Origin: CALRWV02 sp943371965
GTDB lineage: Bacteria > Bacteroidota > JABWAT01
Length of the DNA: 64,000 nucleotides
Assembly: GCA_943371965.1 (NCBI GenBank)
Contig: CALRWV020000012.1
Location: 1 to 64,000 of the forward strand
Reading direction: 5' to 3'
Made by a program: the position numbers and the translations under genes. The notes under the pieces are model-generated. The model ran no database searches. It saw only the letters and a program-made list of their open reading frames with translations, and was not told where the DNA came from. Below, in pieces: positions 44,275-54,490 of this stretch (position 1 is its first letter; the number at the start of each line of letters is the position of its first letter).

Positions 44275-47200
44275 ATGAAAAAGCCAATTAAAATATTCTC
44301 TTATTTTGTTTTCATAACTGCATACCTGCTGGTATTTCTTGTTGTAACTGCATTCGTAATCTCACAAACAGACTGGTTCAGAAATTTCATCAGTAAACAG
44401 TTGAGTACAGTAGTAAATGAAAACATTAACGGAAAACTTGAAATTAAATCAATTGAAGGAAATTTCTTTTCACACCTTGATTTAAACGGAATAAATTTAA
44501 TCCACGAAAACGATACGTTGATTTCAGTTCCATCAATTGAAATCAGATACATGCCTGTCTTTCTTCTTTTTAAAAATCTGAATATTTCCCTGATTGAAAT
44601 TAAAAACCCATCCATTCATTTTGAAATCATGAAAGATGGATCGCTTAATTTTGCAGCTCTTATAAAAACGAAAACAGATTCAGTCAAAGCAGATACTTCC
44701 AAACAGGAAAACTCTTCACTTATCCAGATAATCGATATCAAGAGTATAAAACTTACTGATGCCAAAATTATTTATAACCGTGAAAATTATAAAAATACAA
44801 ATTATCTAAAAATGACCATTGATTACAGGGAGCTGAAGTTTGATGACTTCAATGCCTGGATTTCTTTCTACCGTTCACCGACAAAGACTCGTTTTGAGAT
44901 CTTCAATATTGAAATTCATGAAAAGAAATCAGGATTTAATTTAAATCAATTTGCAATCAAAGCTGAACTTGATGACAGTTCCATTTCTGTTCCCAAGTTT
45001 GTCATGAAGACTGATTCAAGTTCAGTTGAATTGAATACCAAGTTGATATTTGCAGACAAAATCCAATTTGATTCCACTTTTTCAGAACAGTTGAAACATG
45101 CCAAACTTAATGTGAATGTTAGCTTGAAACCGTTTACTTTCATTGATCTATATGTGTTTATTCCCAAAGTAGATATGCTTGGAGAATCAGTTACGTGTGA
45201 TGTAGTTGCTGATGGATCTCTGGATACATTGAATGTAAAATCAGTCGAACTGAATTTCGGTAAGAAATCACACTTAAAGGCCTCAGGAAGATTGTTTCAC
45301 CTCCTTGACGGGGATAAACTTACGATGAGTACAAAAGTCACAGATGGAACAGTTTATTATGCTGATGTACATTCTCTTTTACCTAACATTCCAATTCCTT
45401 CATTTGAGAAAGCTGGAGAAATCAACTTCACAGCTTCGTATTCAGGAAAGCCAACCGATTTTGAATCAGCTGTTCATATGGTATCAAAAACGGGTGGAGA
45501 ATTTTCAGCAAATGCATCGTTCGATTTCAATAAGACAATTCCGGAGTATAAAGTTTCGCTTGAAGCTCATGAGCTGAATCTGCAGCCATTTCTGAACAAT
45601 GCAAAATCGCTGAACAGCAATCTGAACCTGACAAGCAAAATTGAGGGAAAAGGTTTTGTTCTTGATGAAGTTGAAATGAAAAGCAGGACAACTATTACAT
45701 CTTCCTACTACACGAATATTTCAGTTGATCAGGCAGAGATCATCATTAACGGTTCAAATAAAAAAGTAGAGATCAAAACCAATGCCAGTTCGTATTTTGC
45801 TGAAATAAATCTTCAGGCAGCGATTGAAAAAATTAATAATACCTTCAGATTTGATATCGATCTCGAAGGACGCAGAATCAACATTGAAAATATTTTACCG
45901 CAACTTTCAAAATCAAAAATAAATTTCACCTCAAAAACCCAAATTGAAATCAATGATCAACTGAAGATTGATTCAAAGATTGACATCAATCAGCTCAACC
46001 TTGATAATGTAAAATACAATCCCGTAAAATTGGACATACTTTTTCAAACACGGAAGGACAAATTTACTTTTTCCGAAATTAAAAGTGATTGGCTGGATAT
46101 CAATGTAAATTCAACCGACAATGTTGATTACTGGGTAAGTTACCTTTCGGCAATGGTAAAGAATATGAAAGTCTTTCATTCTGATTCCGCAAATGCGGTT
46201 GTACCTGATTTGTCATTTATAACAGACAGCACTGAAACTGTAAGCTGGAAATGGAAAATAAAAGATATTACCTCACTTGCTGCCCTGATTAAACAACCAA
46301 CTCTGAAAGTAAAGGGAAATGGTTCAGGAATAACCATCGTTCACAATAAATTTCTTTCAACCGTTTTTGATATCAACCTTGATTCAGTCAGCTACAACAA
46401 ATCGATTTACGCAAATAATATAGTTATGAAGTCAGATCTTGATTCACTTAATATTGAGCAGCTGCTGGATTATGCTGATGGGTATCTGAATATCTCTGTT
46501 GATGAACTGATAACCGGTGAAAGAAACTGGGGAAAAATCAAACTTGAATCAAAGGGCATTAAAAATAAAGCAGCATACTTGCTGACGGTTGATGACTCCG
46601 GAAATTTGCTTTCGCTGAATACTGATGGGTTTATAAACATAACATCCGATTCAGTTAGCATGGATGTCAGGAACTTTTTTGTCAAATCGGAATTGTCAGA
46701 CTGGGAAATCAAACGACCGGCAAAAATGTATGTTACAACCACTTCGGTTGGATGTGATACGCTTGAACTCCAAAGTGGAGACCAGAGTCTAACAATATCG
46801 GGTGAATTGAACAATGAAGGAACAAAAGAGGCGTTGATAGTTGGAACCAATCTTGAGATTTCTCCACTGATAACTACTTTCAATCCGAGCTTTCCTGTTT
46901 TGCCGCAGGGGAAATTTGATCTGAGGGTTTATGCCTTCGGATATTTGAACGATCCGAGTGCTGAACTTGATTTGAATTCAAGCATGATACTTGTTGGTGG
47001 AAATAAATACGGGCAATTGGAAGCTAAAGCTGTTTACGATGGCGGAACTGTTGATATTAAATCTTATTTGAAGGATGAAGATAAAAACAACATTATTTCA
47101 CTTAACGGAATAATTCCCCTGAAAAAACCGGAAGATGTTCTGAATGCTGAGCAAACCAATTTTCATGTGGCTGTTACCGATTTTAAACTTGACAGACTAA

Positions 47201-48888
47201 AGGGGTTCATTCCAACTGTTCTTGAAATTGGGGGATCGGCAAACGGGAAAATTGATTACGAATATATTGATGATGCAAATTTTGAATTGAGCGGTGAACT
47301 CAATATTCAAAGCGGGAAACTGAGACTTGAATCCAACAATGTTTTATATTCAAATATCAATGGAAGTGCAACTCTCCAGAAAAACCTGGTAATTATCAAA
47401 GACATGGAAATATTTTCACCAAATAAAGGGAAAGCAAAACTTTATGGATCATTTGAACTAGAAAATTTTATTCCTTACAAAAACTACAATATTAATCTTG
47501 CTTTAACGGATTTTGAGGTTTTAAACAAAGCACAATCAAATGAAAATACTGTCTATGGAAAAATTGAACTTCAGGGACAATTGAGATTTAAAGGTGGATT
47601 TGATCAATCGACACTTAATGGAACAATTAAATTGAAAAACACAGATATTGGAATTCTTTCCGGTTCAGCAAATGAAAGGGCATTTGTTAATGAAGACAGT
47701 TTTATCAATTGGGTTGGAAAGGCAGCACGTGATGCATCCGCAAAAGCAGATTCCGATTCAGTTGCACAAACTGCCAAATACAAACCTAAGAAAAAAGGTA
47801 AATTATTCAGAACCGGATTCAACGCTTATGTTCAAATTGATCCGTCACAAAACACCAAGTTTACATTGATATTGAACAGAGCAACCGGTGAACGCCTTGA
47901 AACTTATGTGGGCGGAAATCTTTTGATGCAGTATCAGCGCGAAAATATTTCAATGACTGGAAAGCTGAATGTCCTCGACGGTAATTATGGATTTTATACA
48001 GCAAAATTCAAAGTTCAGAAAGATGGTGAAATCCGCTGGTCTGGAAATATTTCAGATCCGGAACTGAGTTTATTGGCTCACACAACGTTAATCAGAAACA
48101 GAGAAACCAGTACCGGTTCTACAACGGATGGAACTGATTCGAAATCGACACAAAAGGAAAGCAACATGATTTCAATCGGAATTGAAGGAACTGCATCAAG
48201 ACCTCTGTTCAATTACGATATTGTTTCAACTTTGGCTGACGGGCAAACAAAGTCTGCTGCTTCAAGCCCACTTCTCCGTGAAAACCTGACTGCAAATATT
48301 ATTTCGCTGATCCTGCTGAATCAGTGGGCAAATGATCCATGGAATACCCAGAACCAGCGGAATTTTTCAAATGTTGGTTCCGGTGACCTAACAAATACTG
48401 GAGTTAATGCATTATTTGGAACGCTCAGCAATCACCTGGGAAGATATCTGAACAGTGCTGACAGCAGAATAAAATTTGTGAACTTTCAGGTTCAGAAAAA
48501 TCAATCCGGTTTAACGGATGACTTTGCCGTCAGCGGTGGATATGAGTTGAGTGACAGTTGGACCATCAGCGGTGGTGTCAATTACAATCCGAACAGTGCG
48601 GCCACTCAAACAACTGCAGCTGCTAAAAACGCAGATCCGGTGAATTTTTCATTGAGGATAGAAAATAAACTGACTGAAAACCTCTCATGGGAACTTTACA
48701 GAACATACAATCCATACACATTTGACGCATATGAAGAACCCATCATATATGGTGTTTCCCTGTTTTACAGAAAAAGATTTTATTATTGGAACGAGTTGAA
48801 TCCGTTCAGAAAAGAAGAAAAAAATGCCGAAGCCAAACCTGATAACGGAAAACCTGAAACAGGGGCTCCTCCAGTTCCTAAAGAGTAA
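44275..48888 (+). CDS. tamB: TamB/DUF490-family translocation and assembly protein
   Basis: 1537 residues. An N-terminal membrane anchor (about 9-31, YFVFITAYLLVFLVVTAFVI) precedes a long series of beta strands, ending in the conserved TamB C-terminal domain (about 1150-1500) with SMTGKLNVLDGNYGFY, GEIRWSGNISDPEL and ASRPLFNYD. TamB is an AsmA-like bridge between inner and outer membranes, implicated in outer-membrane protein assembly and lipid transport. A BamA-like TamA is not adjacent, but the Omp85-like fusion two genes downstream is a possible partner. The 3' end overlaps RNase R by 65 nt. Confidence 0.92.
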   Translation: MKKPIKIFSYFVFITAYLLVFLVVTAFVISQTDWFRNFISKQLSTVVNENINGKLEIKSIEGNFFSHLDLNGINLIHENDTLISVPSIEIRYMPVFLLFKNLNISLIEIKNPSIHFEIMKDGSLNFAALIKTKTDSVKADTSKQENSSLIQIIDIKSIKLTDAKIIYNRENYKNTNYLKMTIDYRELKFDDFNAWISFYRSPTKTRFEIFNIEIHEKKSGFNLNQFAIKAELDDSSISVPKFVMKTDSSSVELNTKLIFADKIQFDSTFSEQLKHAKLNVNVSLKPFTFIDLYVFIPKVDMLGESVTCDVVADGSLDTLNVKSVELNFGKKSHLKASGRLFHLLDGDKLTMSTKVTDGTVYYADVHSLLPNIPIPSFEKAGEINFTASYSGKPTDFESAVHMVSKTGGEFSANASFDFNKTIPEYKVSLEAHELNLQPFLNNAKSLNSNLNLTSKIEGKGFVLDEVEMKSRTTITSSYYTNISVDQAEIIINGSNKKVEIKTNASSYFAEINLQAAIEKINNTFRFDIDLEGRRINIENILPQLSKSKINFTSKTQIEINDQLKIDSKIDINQLNLDNVKYNPVKLDILFQTRKDKFTFSEIKSDWLDINVNSTDNVDYWVSYLSAMVKNMKVFHSDSANAVVPDLSFITDSTETVSWKWKIKDITSLAALIKQPTLKVKGNGSGITIVHNKFLSTVFDINLDSVSYNKSIYANNIVMKSDLDSLNIEQLLDYADGYLNISVDELITGERNWGKIKLESKGIKNKAAYLLTVDDSGNLLSLNTDGFINITSDSVSMDVRNFFVKSELSDWEIKRPAKMYVTTTSVGCDTLELQSGDQSLTISGELNNEGTKEALIVGTNLEISPLITTFNPSFPVLPQGKFDLRVYAFGYLNDPSAELDLNSSMILVGGNKYGQLEAKAVYDGGTVDIKSYLKDEDKNNIISLNGIIPLKKPEDVLNAEQTNFHVAVTDFKLDRLKGFIPTVLEIGGSANGKIDYEYIDDANFELSGELNIQSGKLRLESNNVLYSNINGSATLQKNLVIIKDMEIFSPNKGKAKLYGSFELENFIPYKNYNINLALTDFEVLNKAQSNENTVYGKIELQGQLRFKGGFDQSTLNGTIKLKNTDIGILSGSANERAFVNEDSFINWVGKAARDASAKADSDSVAQTAKYKPKKKGKLFRTGFNAYVQIDPSQNTKFTLILNRATGERLETYVGGNLLMQYQRENISMTGKLNVLDGNYGFYTAKFKVQKDGEIRWSGNISDPELSLLAHTTLIRNRETSTGSTTDGTDSKSTQKESNMISIGIEGTASRPLFNYDIVSTLADGQTKSAASSPLLRENLTANIISLILLNQWANDPWNTQNQRNFSNVGSGDLTNTGVNALFGTLSNHLGRYLNSADSRIKFVNFQVQKNQSGLTDDFAVSGGYELSDSWTISGGVNYNPNSAATQTTAAAKNADPVNFSLRIENKLTENLSWELYRTYNPYTFDAYEEPIIYGVSLFYRKRFYYWNELNPFRKEEKNAEAKPDNGKPETGAPPVPKE

Positions 48889-50947
48889 CAGTTCAGAAAA
48901 ATTCAAAGTTGCGGAACTGACAAAAGCCATTGGTCTGAATCCCAAATCACATGAACGGATGGTTGCTGAAATTCTGAATGATCTGGTTCAAAATAAAATT
49001 GTTGAAAGAACCAAAGGAAAGCTTTTTAACTATGCACATCCGGTAACGTTGAAAACCGGAACGTTGATGATGACAAAAAGCGGATTTGGCTTTGTTAGAA
49101 TCGATGAAGAAAATGAAGTGAAGATATCCGAGAAATTTCTGAATACTGCATTCAATGAAGATGTTGTTGAAGTTTCGCTTTTTGCAAAAAAAGGTGATAA
49201 AGGTTTTGAAGGTGAAATCACCAAAGTTCTTGAGCGGAAAAGAAAGACATTTGTTGGAACACTTGAAAAATCGAAAAACTTTGCTTTTGTAATTCCAGAT
49301 GACAAAAAAATTCACCGCGATTTTTACATCCAGCCGAAATTTCTTTTCAATGCCAAACAGGGCGATAAGGTCATGATCGAACTGGATGAATGGGACAATC
49401 CCCATTTCAATCCGGAAGCAAAAATTACTGAAATACTCGGTAAATCAAATGATATCCGGGTGCAGGTTATTTCCGTAGCACGTGGACTTAATTTGCCTGA
49501 CAAGTTTAAAACTGAAGTTGAGGAGGAAGCACATCAAATTCCGGAAACAATTTCCCAATCAGAAATTTCAAAACGTATTGATCTGAGAAACGAAGATATT
49601 TTTACCATCGATCCGTTTGATGCAAAAGATTTTGATGATGCTGTTTCATTGAAACTTCTTGAAAGCGGAAATTACGAACTGGGTGTTCATATTGCTGATG
49701 TATCGCATTATGTTGGGAGATATACCAAACTGGACCATGAAGCACTTCAGCGAGGAACATCCATTTATCTGGTTGACCGTGTCATTCCAATGCTGCCGGA
49801 AAAACTTTCCAACAATATCTGTTCTCTGGTTCCGAATCAGGACAGACTTACGTTTTCCGCATTTATTGAGATCAGTACCAAAGGTCAGGTTAAAGATTAC
49901 CGTTTTGCAAAATCAGTCATTAATTCAAAACGTAGATTTACGTACGAAGAAGTTGAAGATATTCTGAAAACCGGAAACGGAGACTATTCTGAAACGCTTT
50001 TGAAAATGAATAAACTGGCAAAAAACCTGACAGCCAAACGAGATAAAAACGGATCAATAGATTTTGACTCACCTGAAGCGAAATTCAAATTTGACGCTAA
50101 AGGAATGCCAGTTGAAATTATCAAAAAAACACGACTTGATTCGATGAGGTTGATTGAAGAATTCATGCTTCTTGCCAATCAGTCAGTGGCTGCACGTTTT
50201 CATGAGCTGACAGAAGAAAGCAAGAATTACTTTTTGTACCGAGTTCATGATGCACCCGATACAAAAAAACTTTTGAATCTTTCCAATTTCATGATTTTAC
50301 TGGGTTATCAGTTTGTAGTCGGTGATGATGAAACTTCCGCAAAGAATCTGCAGAAACTGATGAATGATGCGGTGGGAACTCCGGAAGAAGATATTGTTCA
50401 TCAGGTTGCGTTACGTGCCATGGCAAAGGCTGCTTATTCATCTGAAAATATTGGGCATTTCGGGTTGGCCTTTGATTTTTACACTCACTTTACCTCACCA
50501 ATCAGAAGATATCCTGATTTGATTGTTCACCGTTTGCTTTATTATTATGAAATCCAAAAAAACAAAAAAGCTTTGTACGAGAAAAAAGACCTTGAACTGA
50601 TCGCGGAACACTGCAACCTGACAGAACGGAAGGCAATGGAAGCAGAACGTGAATCAATCAAACTGATGCAGGTTGAATACATGAAAAAACACATCGGTGA
50701 AGATTTTGATGGAATTATCAGTGGAGTGACCCAATTTGGAATTTATGTTGAAATCAAAAATATTCTGGTTGAGGGAATGGTTTCTGTCCGCGATCTGAAA
50801 GATGATTTTTACACCTACGATGAAAAAAAATATTCCCTTTCCGGTGACAGAAAAGGAAAAGTTTACCGGCTTGGTGATCCGGTGAAAATAACCTGCGTGA
50901 ATGCCAATTCAGAAAAACGGATCATTGATTTTGTTATGGCAGGTTAG
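48824..50947 (+). CDS. rnr: Ribonuclease R
   Basis: 707 residues: N-terminal winged helix (about 10-65), two cold-shock domains (about 70-225), the RNB catalytic domain with TIDPFDAKDFDDAVS (the four-Asp Mg site) and HIADVSHYV, LTSPIRRYPDLIVHR-type motif (given here as SPIRRYPDL), and a C-terminal S1 domain. It is a processive 3'-5' exonuclease. The only ATG near the start is 48824, which places the first 65 nt inside tamB in another frame; AGAAGAAA precedes it. Confidence 0.95.
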   Translation: MPKPNLITENLKQGLLQFLKSNSSEKFKVAELTKAIGLNPKSHERMVAEILNDLVQNKIVERTKGKLFNYAHPVTLKTGTLMMTKSGFGFVRIDEENEVKISEKFLNTAFNEDVVEVSLFAKKGDKGFEGEITKVLERKRKTFVGTLEKSKNFAFVIPDDKKIHRDFYIQPKFLFNAKQGDKVMIELDEWDNPHFNPEAKITEILGKSNDIRVQVISVARGLNLPDKFKTEVEEEAHQIPETISQSEISKRIDLRNEDIFTIDPFDAKDFDDAVSLKLLESGNYELGVHIADVSHYVGRYTKLDHEALQRGTSIYLVDRVIPMLPEKLSNNICSLVPNQDRLTFSAFIEISTKGQVKDYRFAKSVINSKRRFTYEEVEDILKTGNGDYSETLLKMNKLAKNLTAKRDKNGSIDFDSPEAKFKFDAKGMPVEIIKKTRLDSMRLIEEFMLLANQSVAARFHELTEESKNYFLYRVHDAPDTKKLLNLSNFMILLGYQFVVGDDETSAKNLQKLMNDAVGTPEEDIVHQVALRAMAKAAYSSENIGHFGLAFDFYTHFTSPIRRYPDLIVHRLLYYYEIQKNKKALYEKKDLELIAEHCNLTERKAMEAERESIKLMQVEYMKKHIGEDFDGIISGVTQFGIYVEIKNILVEGMVSVRDLKDDFYTYDEKKYSLSGDRKGKVYRLGDPVKITCVNANSEKRIIDFVMAG

Positions 50948-51095
50948 AAATAAAGAAATTGATACAATTTCGGGGTAATTATTTTTTCCAATTAAATGAA
51001 ACTAATTCATTTTTTGGGTGTTAAATATTACATTTACGTTCAGACAGGTCAATTCAAATCAACTTAAAATAACACAGGAGACAGGAAAGCTGCCT

Positions 51096-54000
51096 ATGAA
51101 AAAGTCTATTTTCCTTCTTGTTCTGCTTGTTTTGTTTGTCAGTGCAAAATCCCATGCACAGTTTCAGTTCGGACAAAACAAAGTTCAGTACAAATATTAC
51201 AAATGGAATTACATCCAGTCAGATCATTTTGATCTGTATTTCACTGATGGAAATTACAAACTTGCAGAGTTTGCAATACTTTCTGCCGAATCGGCGTATG
51301 TGAAAATCAGCAAGGATTTCAAATACAGCATCAACAACCGGATAACCTTTATCATTTACGGATCGCACAATGAATTTCAGCAGACCAATGCCATTGGCGG
51401 TTATCTGGATGAAGGAATCGGGGGCGTAACCGAACTTTTCAAAAACAGGATAGTGCTTCCGTTTGAAGGTAATTTCCAGCAGTTCCGTCATGTCATTCAT
51501 CATGAACTGGTACATGCAGTAATCAATGACATGTTTTATGCAGGAAGCATCCAAAATATGATTTCCCAGGCAAATCCCGTTGAAATTCCATTATGGTTCA
51601 ATGAAGGTGTGGCAGAATTCAGTGCTTTAGACTGGGATTCAAACACAGATCTTTTTATGCGGGATGCAGTAATAAACAACTATCTGGCACCCATTGAACA
51701 GTTGAACGGTTATTTTGCTTATCGCGGCGGTCAAAGTCTATGGTATTACATTACACAAAAGTATGGACGTGAAAAAATTGCAGAAATTATGCAGCGTCTC
51801 CGTTCAGTAAGAAGGGTAAATGAAGCTTTTGTTGGAGCTTTGGGTCTAACACTTGAAGAGCTAAGTGAAAGATGGCAGAAAGATTTGAAAGTTCGTTACT
51901 GGCCGGAAATTGCAACCCGTGATGACATCAAATCAATCGGACGCCGTTTGACAGATCATAAAAAAGATGGTTCAAACTACAATACTTCTCCTTCCATTTC
52001 CCCAAAAGGTGATAAAATTGCATTGATTACCGACAAAAACAGATACATCGATATCGAACTGATCAATGCAATAGACGGTAAGTTCATAAAAAAATTGGTG
52101 GATGGCCAACGGTCAAGAAATTTTGAGGAACTTCACTTGATTACTCCTGGAATTTCATGGTCACCTGATGGTAAGAGAATTGCAGTATCAACAAAAGCAG
52201 CAGAGGAAGATGTTATCATGCTGCTTGATGTTCAAACCGGAGATGAAGAAAAACTGGCATTCGGTCTGGACGGGATTTTCAGCGTTGACTGGTCACGTGA
52301 CGGTGAAAAGTTGGCTTTTCAAGGATTGAAGAATGGAAATTCTGATATTTATGTTTATGAATTCAAAACAAAACAACTGCTAAATATTACCAATGATTCA
52401 TTCAGTGATTTGGATCCCTCATGGTCACCTGATTCAAAACGCATCATTTTTGTTTCCGACAGAAATAAATTGAATCCCGGAGATGTGAAATCAGGAGGAA
52501 GGGAATTGTTTGAAAAGAATCTGGATCAGACAGATATTTTTGAACTGAAACTTGAAACCAGAGCTATTGAAAGAATAACAAAAACTGACGGTTTTGATGA
52601 ATCAAATCCGATTTATGGACCGGACGGAAAAAGCATCCTCTATATTTCTGATGAAAATGGAGCATACAATCTTTTCAGCATGAATCTTGAGAAAAAGACA
52701 GTTCGTCCCCTAACAAATGTTCTTCAGGGAATCCGTCAGATGTCGGTGACTTATGATGGGGAGAAACTAGCCCTTGTTGCACTTGATGATGCGGGATTTG
52801 ATATTTTTACCATTAACAATCCCTTTGAACTGAAGGTGAAAGGAGATTCACTCACCTCGAATTTATGGGCCAACTTCCGCGATTCACATGCAGGAAAAAT
52901 GAAAAATAAAATCAGCGCAGAAAACGGATTTGCTCCGGATAAGGAAACGGGGAAAAATGCTCTTTCTGATTCGTTGAGAAATTATGTGTTTGATCCTGAA
53001 GCATCAAAGGAAATCAGGTCAAACAGGGCGGATACAATCAATTTCAGCAACTATGAATTTTCAGAAGATGTTGCAAAAGAAGAGGAAAATAATTCTGAAA
53101 ATGTTCCGGCAGTGAAGTATTCATCTGTAGGAACAAGATTGCCCGGTGGAGAATTCAAAGTATTTGATTATAAACTGAATTTTTCAGTTGATTATGCGCA
53201 GACAAATCTTGGAGTGAACAATATATACGGTGCTTCGGGTTCAACACAAATGGTTTTCAGTGACATGCTGGGCAATCATCAGATTGTCTTTGCCTCCAAT
53301 CTTGTTGTGAATCTTGAAAACAGTGATTTTTATCTCGCTTACTTTTATCTGCCAAAACGGTATGATGTGGGTGTGTTTGGTTACCACACAGCAAAATATT
53401 TTCCTTTTGCTATCAATGATACAAGTGCATATGATTATTACCGGTTCAGAAATTATGGAGTTGGTTTGTCACTGAGTTATCCATTTGATAAATACAACCG
53501 GGTTGAATTTGACCTGGGATTCAGCATTTTGAGCAAAGAAAATGTTGATAGAAACGTTCCAATTGAGGAAGTTGGTTTTGTAAATCCAAAGCTGGAATAT
53601 ACCCATGATACTGTTCTATGGGGTCCGTTGGCACCAAATAACGGAAGCCGGTACGGAATTGCGTTTCAGGCTGTCCCCAGTTTTTTAAGCAACAGGCTTG
53701 AGTTCTATACACTAAGTGCTGACTATAGAACTTACTGGAGACTGACTGATTATACTTCATTTGCTGTTAGGGGTGCAGGTGCAATTTCGGGTGGAAAAAC
53801 GCCGCAGAAATATTTCATTGGCGGTGTTGAACAATGGTTGAATGTCAGACTGACAAACCGCAGTCATTTTCCAATCAAAAATGTTGAGGATTTTGTCTTT
53901 GCTGAAGCAGGTTTACCTCTTAGAGGTTTTGATTTGAATGAACAATTCGGTAACCGTTATTTTATTTTAAATGGTGAATTTCGTTTCCCCATGCTGCTTT

Positions 54001-54269
54001 GGTTGTTCCCTGAAGTGAATTCAGGCAGTTTTTTTATGGGAACCATTTTTACAGATATAGGATCTGCTTGGGATCAGCATCAGAAATATCAGGCCTTTTC
54101 GCATAATGACAAGCTTGAATGGGGAACAAAGGATTTACTGTGTGGTTCAGGGTTCGGGGTCAGAACATTCTTTCTGTATTTCCTGCTGAAAGTTGATGTT
54201 GCATGGAATTATGATTTCCGAAATGGAAGCAAACCGCAATATTATATCAGTCTTGGTGGGGATTTCTAA
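51096..54269 (+). CDS. Exported gluzincin peptidase / TolB-like propeller / Omp85-like barrel fusion
   Basis: I start at ATG 51096 (MKKSIFLLVLLVLFVSAKSHAQ, a clear signal peptide), giving 1057 residues; the frame is open 26 codons further. Residues about 30-290 form a metallopeptidase domain with HELVH (His136, Glu137, His140) and NEGVAEF (169-175) supplying the third ligand. Residues about 290-590 are PD40/TolB-type propeller repeats (ISWSPDGKRIA, PSWSPDSKRIIFVSD, YGPDGKSILYISD). After a linker, about 690-1057 is a bacterial-surface-antigen (Omp85-like) barrel with GLPLRGF (LRGF at 942-945) and a closing GGDF strand. A protease, a binding propeller and an outer-membrane pore are thus on one chain. 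Confidence 0.85.
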   Translation: MKKSIFLLVLLVLFVSAKSHAQFQFGQNKVQYKYYKWNYIQSDHFDLYFTDGNYKLAEFAILSAESAYVKISKDFKYSINNRITFIIYGSHNEFQQTNAIGGYLDEGIGGVTELFKNRIVLPFEGNFQQFRHVIHHELVHAVINDMFYAGSIQNMISQANPVEIPLWFNEGVAEFSALDWDSNTDLFMRDAVINNYLAPIEQLNGYFAYRGGQSLWYYITQKYGREKIAEIMQRLRSVRRVNEAFVGALGLTLEELSERWQKDLKVRYWPEIATRDDIKSIGRRLTDHKKDGSNYNTSPSISPKGDKIALITDKNRYIDIELINAIDGKFIKKLVDGQRSRNFEELHLITPGISWSPDGKRIAVSTKAAEEDVIMLLDVQTGDEEKLAFGLDGIFSVDWSRDGEKLAFQGLKNGNSDIYVYEFKTKQLLNITNDSFSDLDPSWSPDSKRIIFVSDRNKLNPGDVKSGGRELFEKNLDQTDIFELKLETRAIERITKTDGFDESNPIYGPDGKSILYISDENGAYNLFSMNLEKKTVRPLTNVLQGIRQMSVTYDGEKLALVALDDAGFDIFTINNPFELKVKGDSLTSNLWANFRDSHAGKMKNKISAENGFAPDKETGKNALSDSLRNYVFDPEASKEIRSNRADTINFSNYEFSEDVAKEEENNSENVPAVKYSSVGTRLPGGEFKVFDYKLNFSVDYAQTNLGVNNIYGASGSTQMVFSDMLGNHQIVFASNLVVNLENSDFYLAYFYLPKRYDVGVFGYHTAKYFPFAINDTSAYDYYRFRNYGVGLSLSYPFDKYNRVEFDLGFSILSKENVDRNVPIEEVGFVNPKLEYTHDTVLWGPLAPNNGSRYGIAFQAVPSFLSNRLEFYTLSADYRTYWRLTDYTSFAVRGAGAISGGKTPQKYFIGGVEQWLNVRLTNRSHFPIKNVEDFVFAEAGLPLRGFDLNEQFGNRYFILNGEFRFPMLLWLFPEVNSGSFFMGTIFTDIGSAWDQHQKYQAFSHNDKLEWGTKDLLCGSGFGVRTFFLYFLLKVDVAWNYDFRNGSKPQYYISLGGDF

Positions 54270-54309
54270 ATAATCTAATTTAATTTCAAACCCAAATACA
54301 AGGTTATCA

Positions 54310-54340
54310 TGCTGAATCCTGTTTCTGCGGATTCAGCATA
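54310..54340. repeat. Perfect 11-bp inverted repeat (hairpin) after the fusion gene
   Basis: ATGCTGAATCC (54310-54320), 9-nt loop, GGATTCAGCAT (54330-54340). It lies about 40 bp after the stop codon and could end or stabilise the transcript; the arms resemble the GTCATGCTGAA ends of the palindromic elements. It has no U-tract. Confidence 0.6.
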
Positions 54341-54490
54341 CAATGGAAACCATGTTATTTGGGTGAATATTTGAAAAAAGAAGCGTAAGATGAAAGACAA
54401 ACTCCCGGTTTAACAGAGAATTCAAGCGCATCAATTCCGCAGTAACCTGCTTACTCGCATTTCCAAACCCAACCTGTTATATTCGCAGGT

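Noticed and set aside
48947..49405. 152-codon minus-strand frame inside RNase R
   Set aside because: Antisense shadow of a strongly conserved gene.
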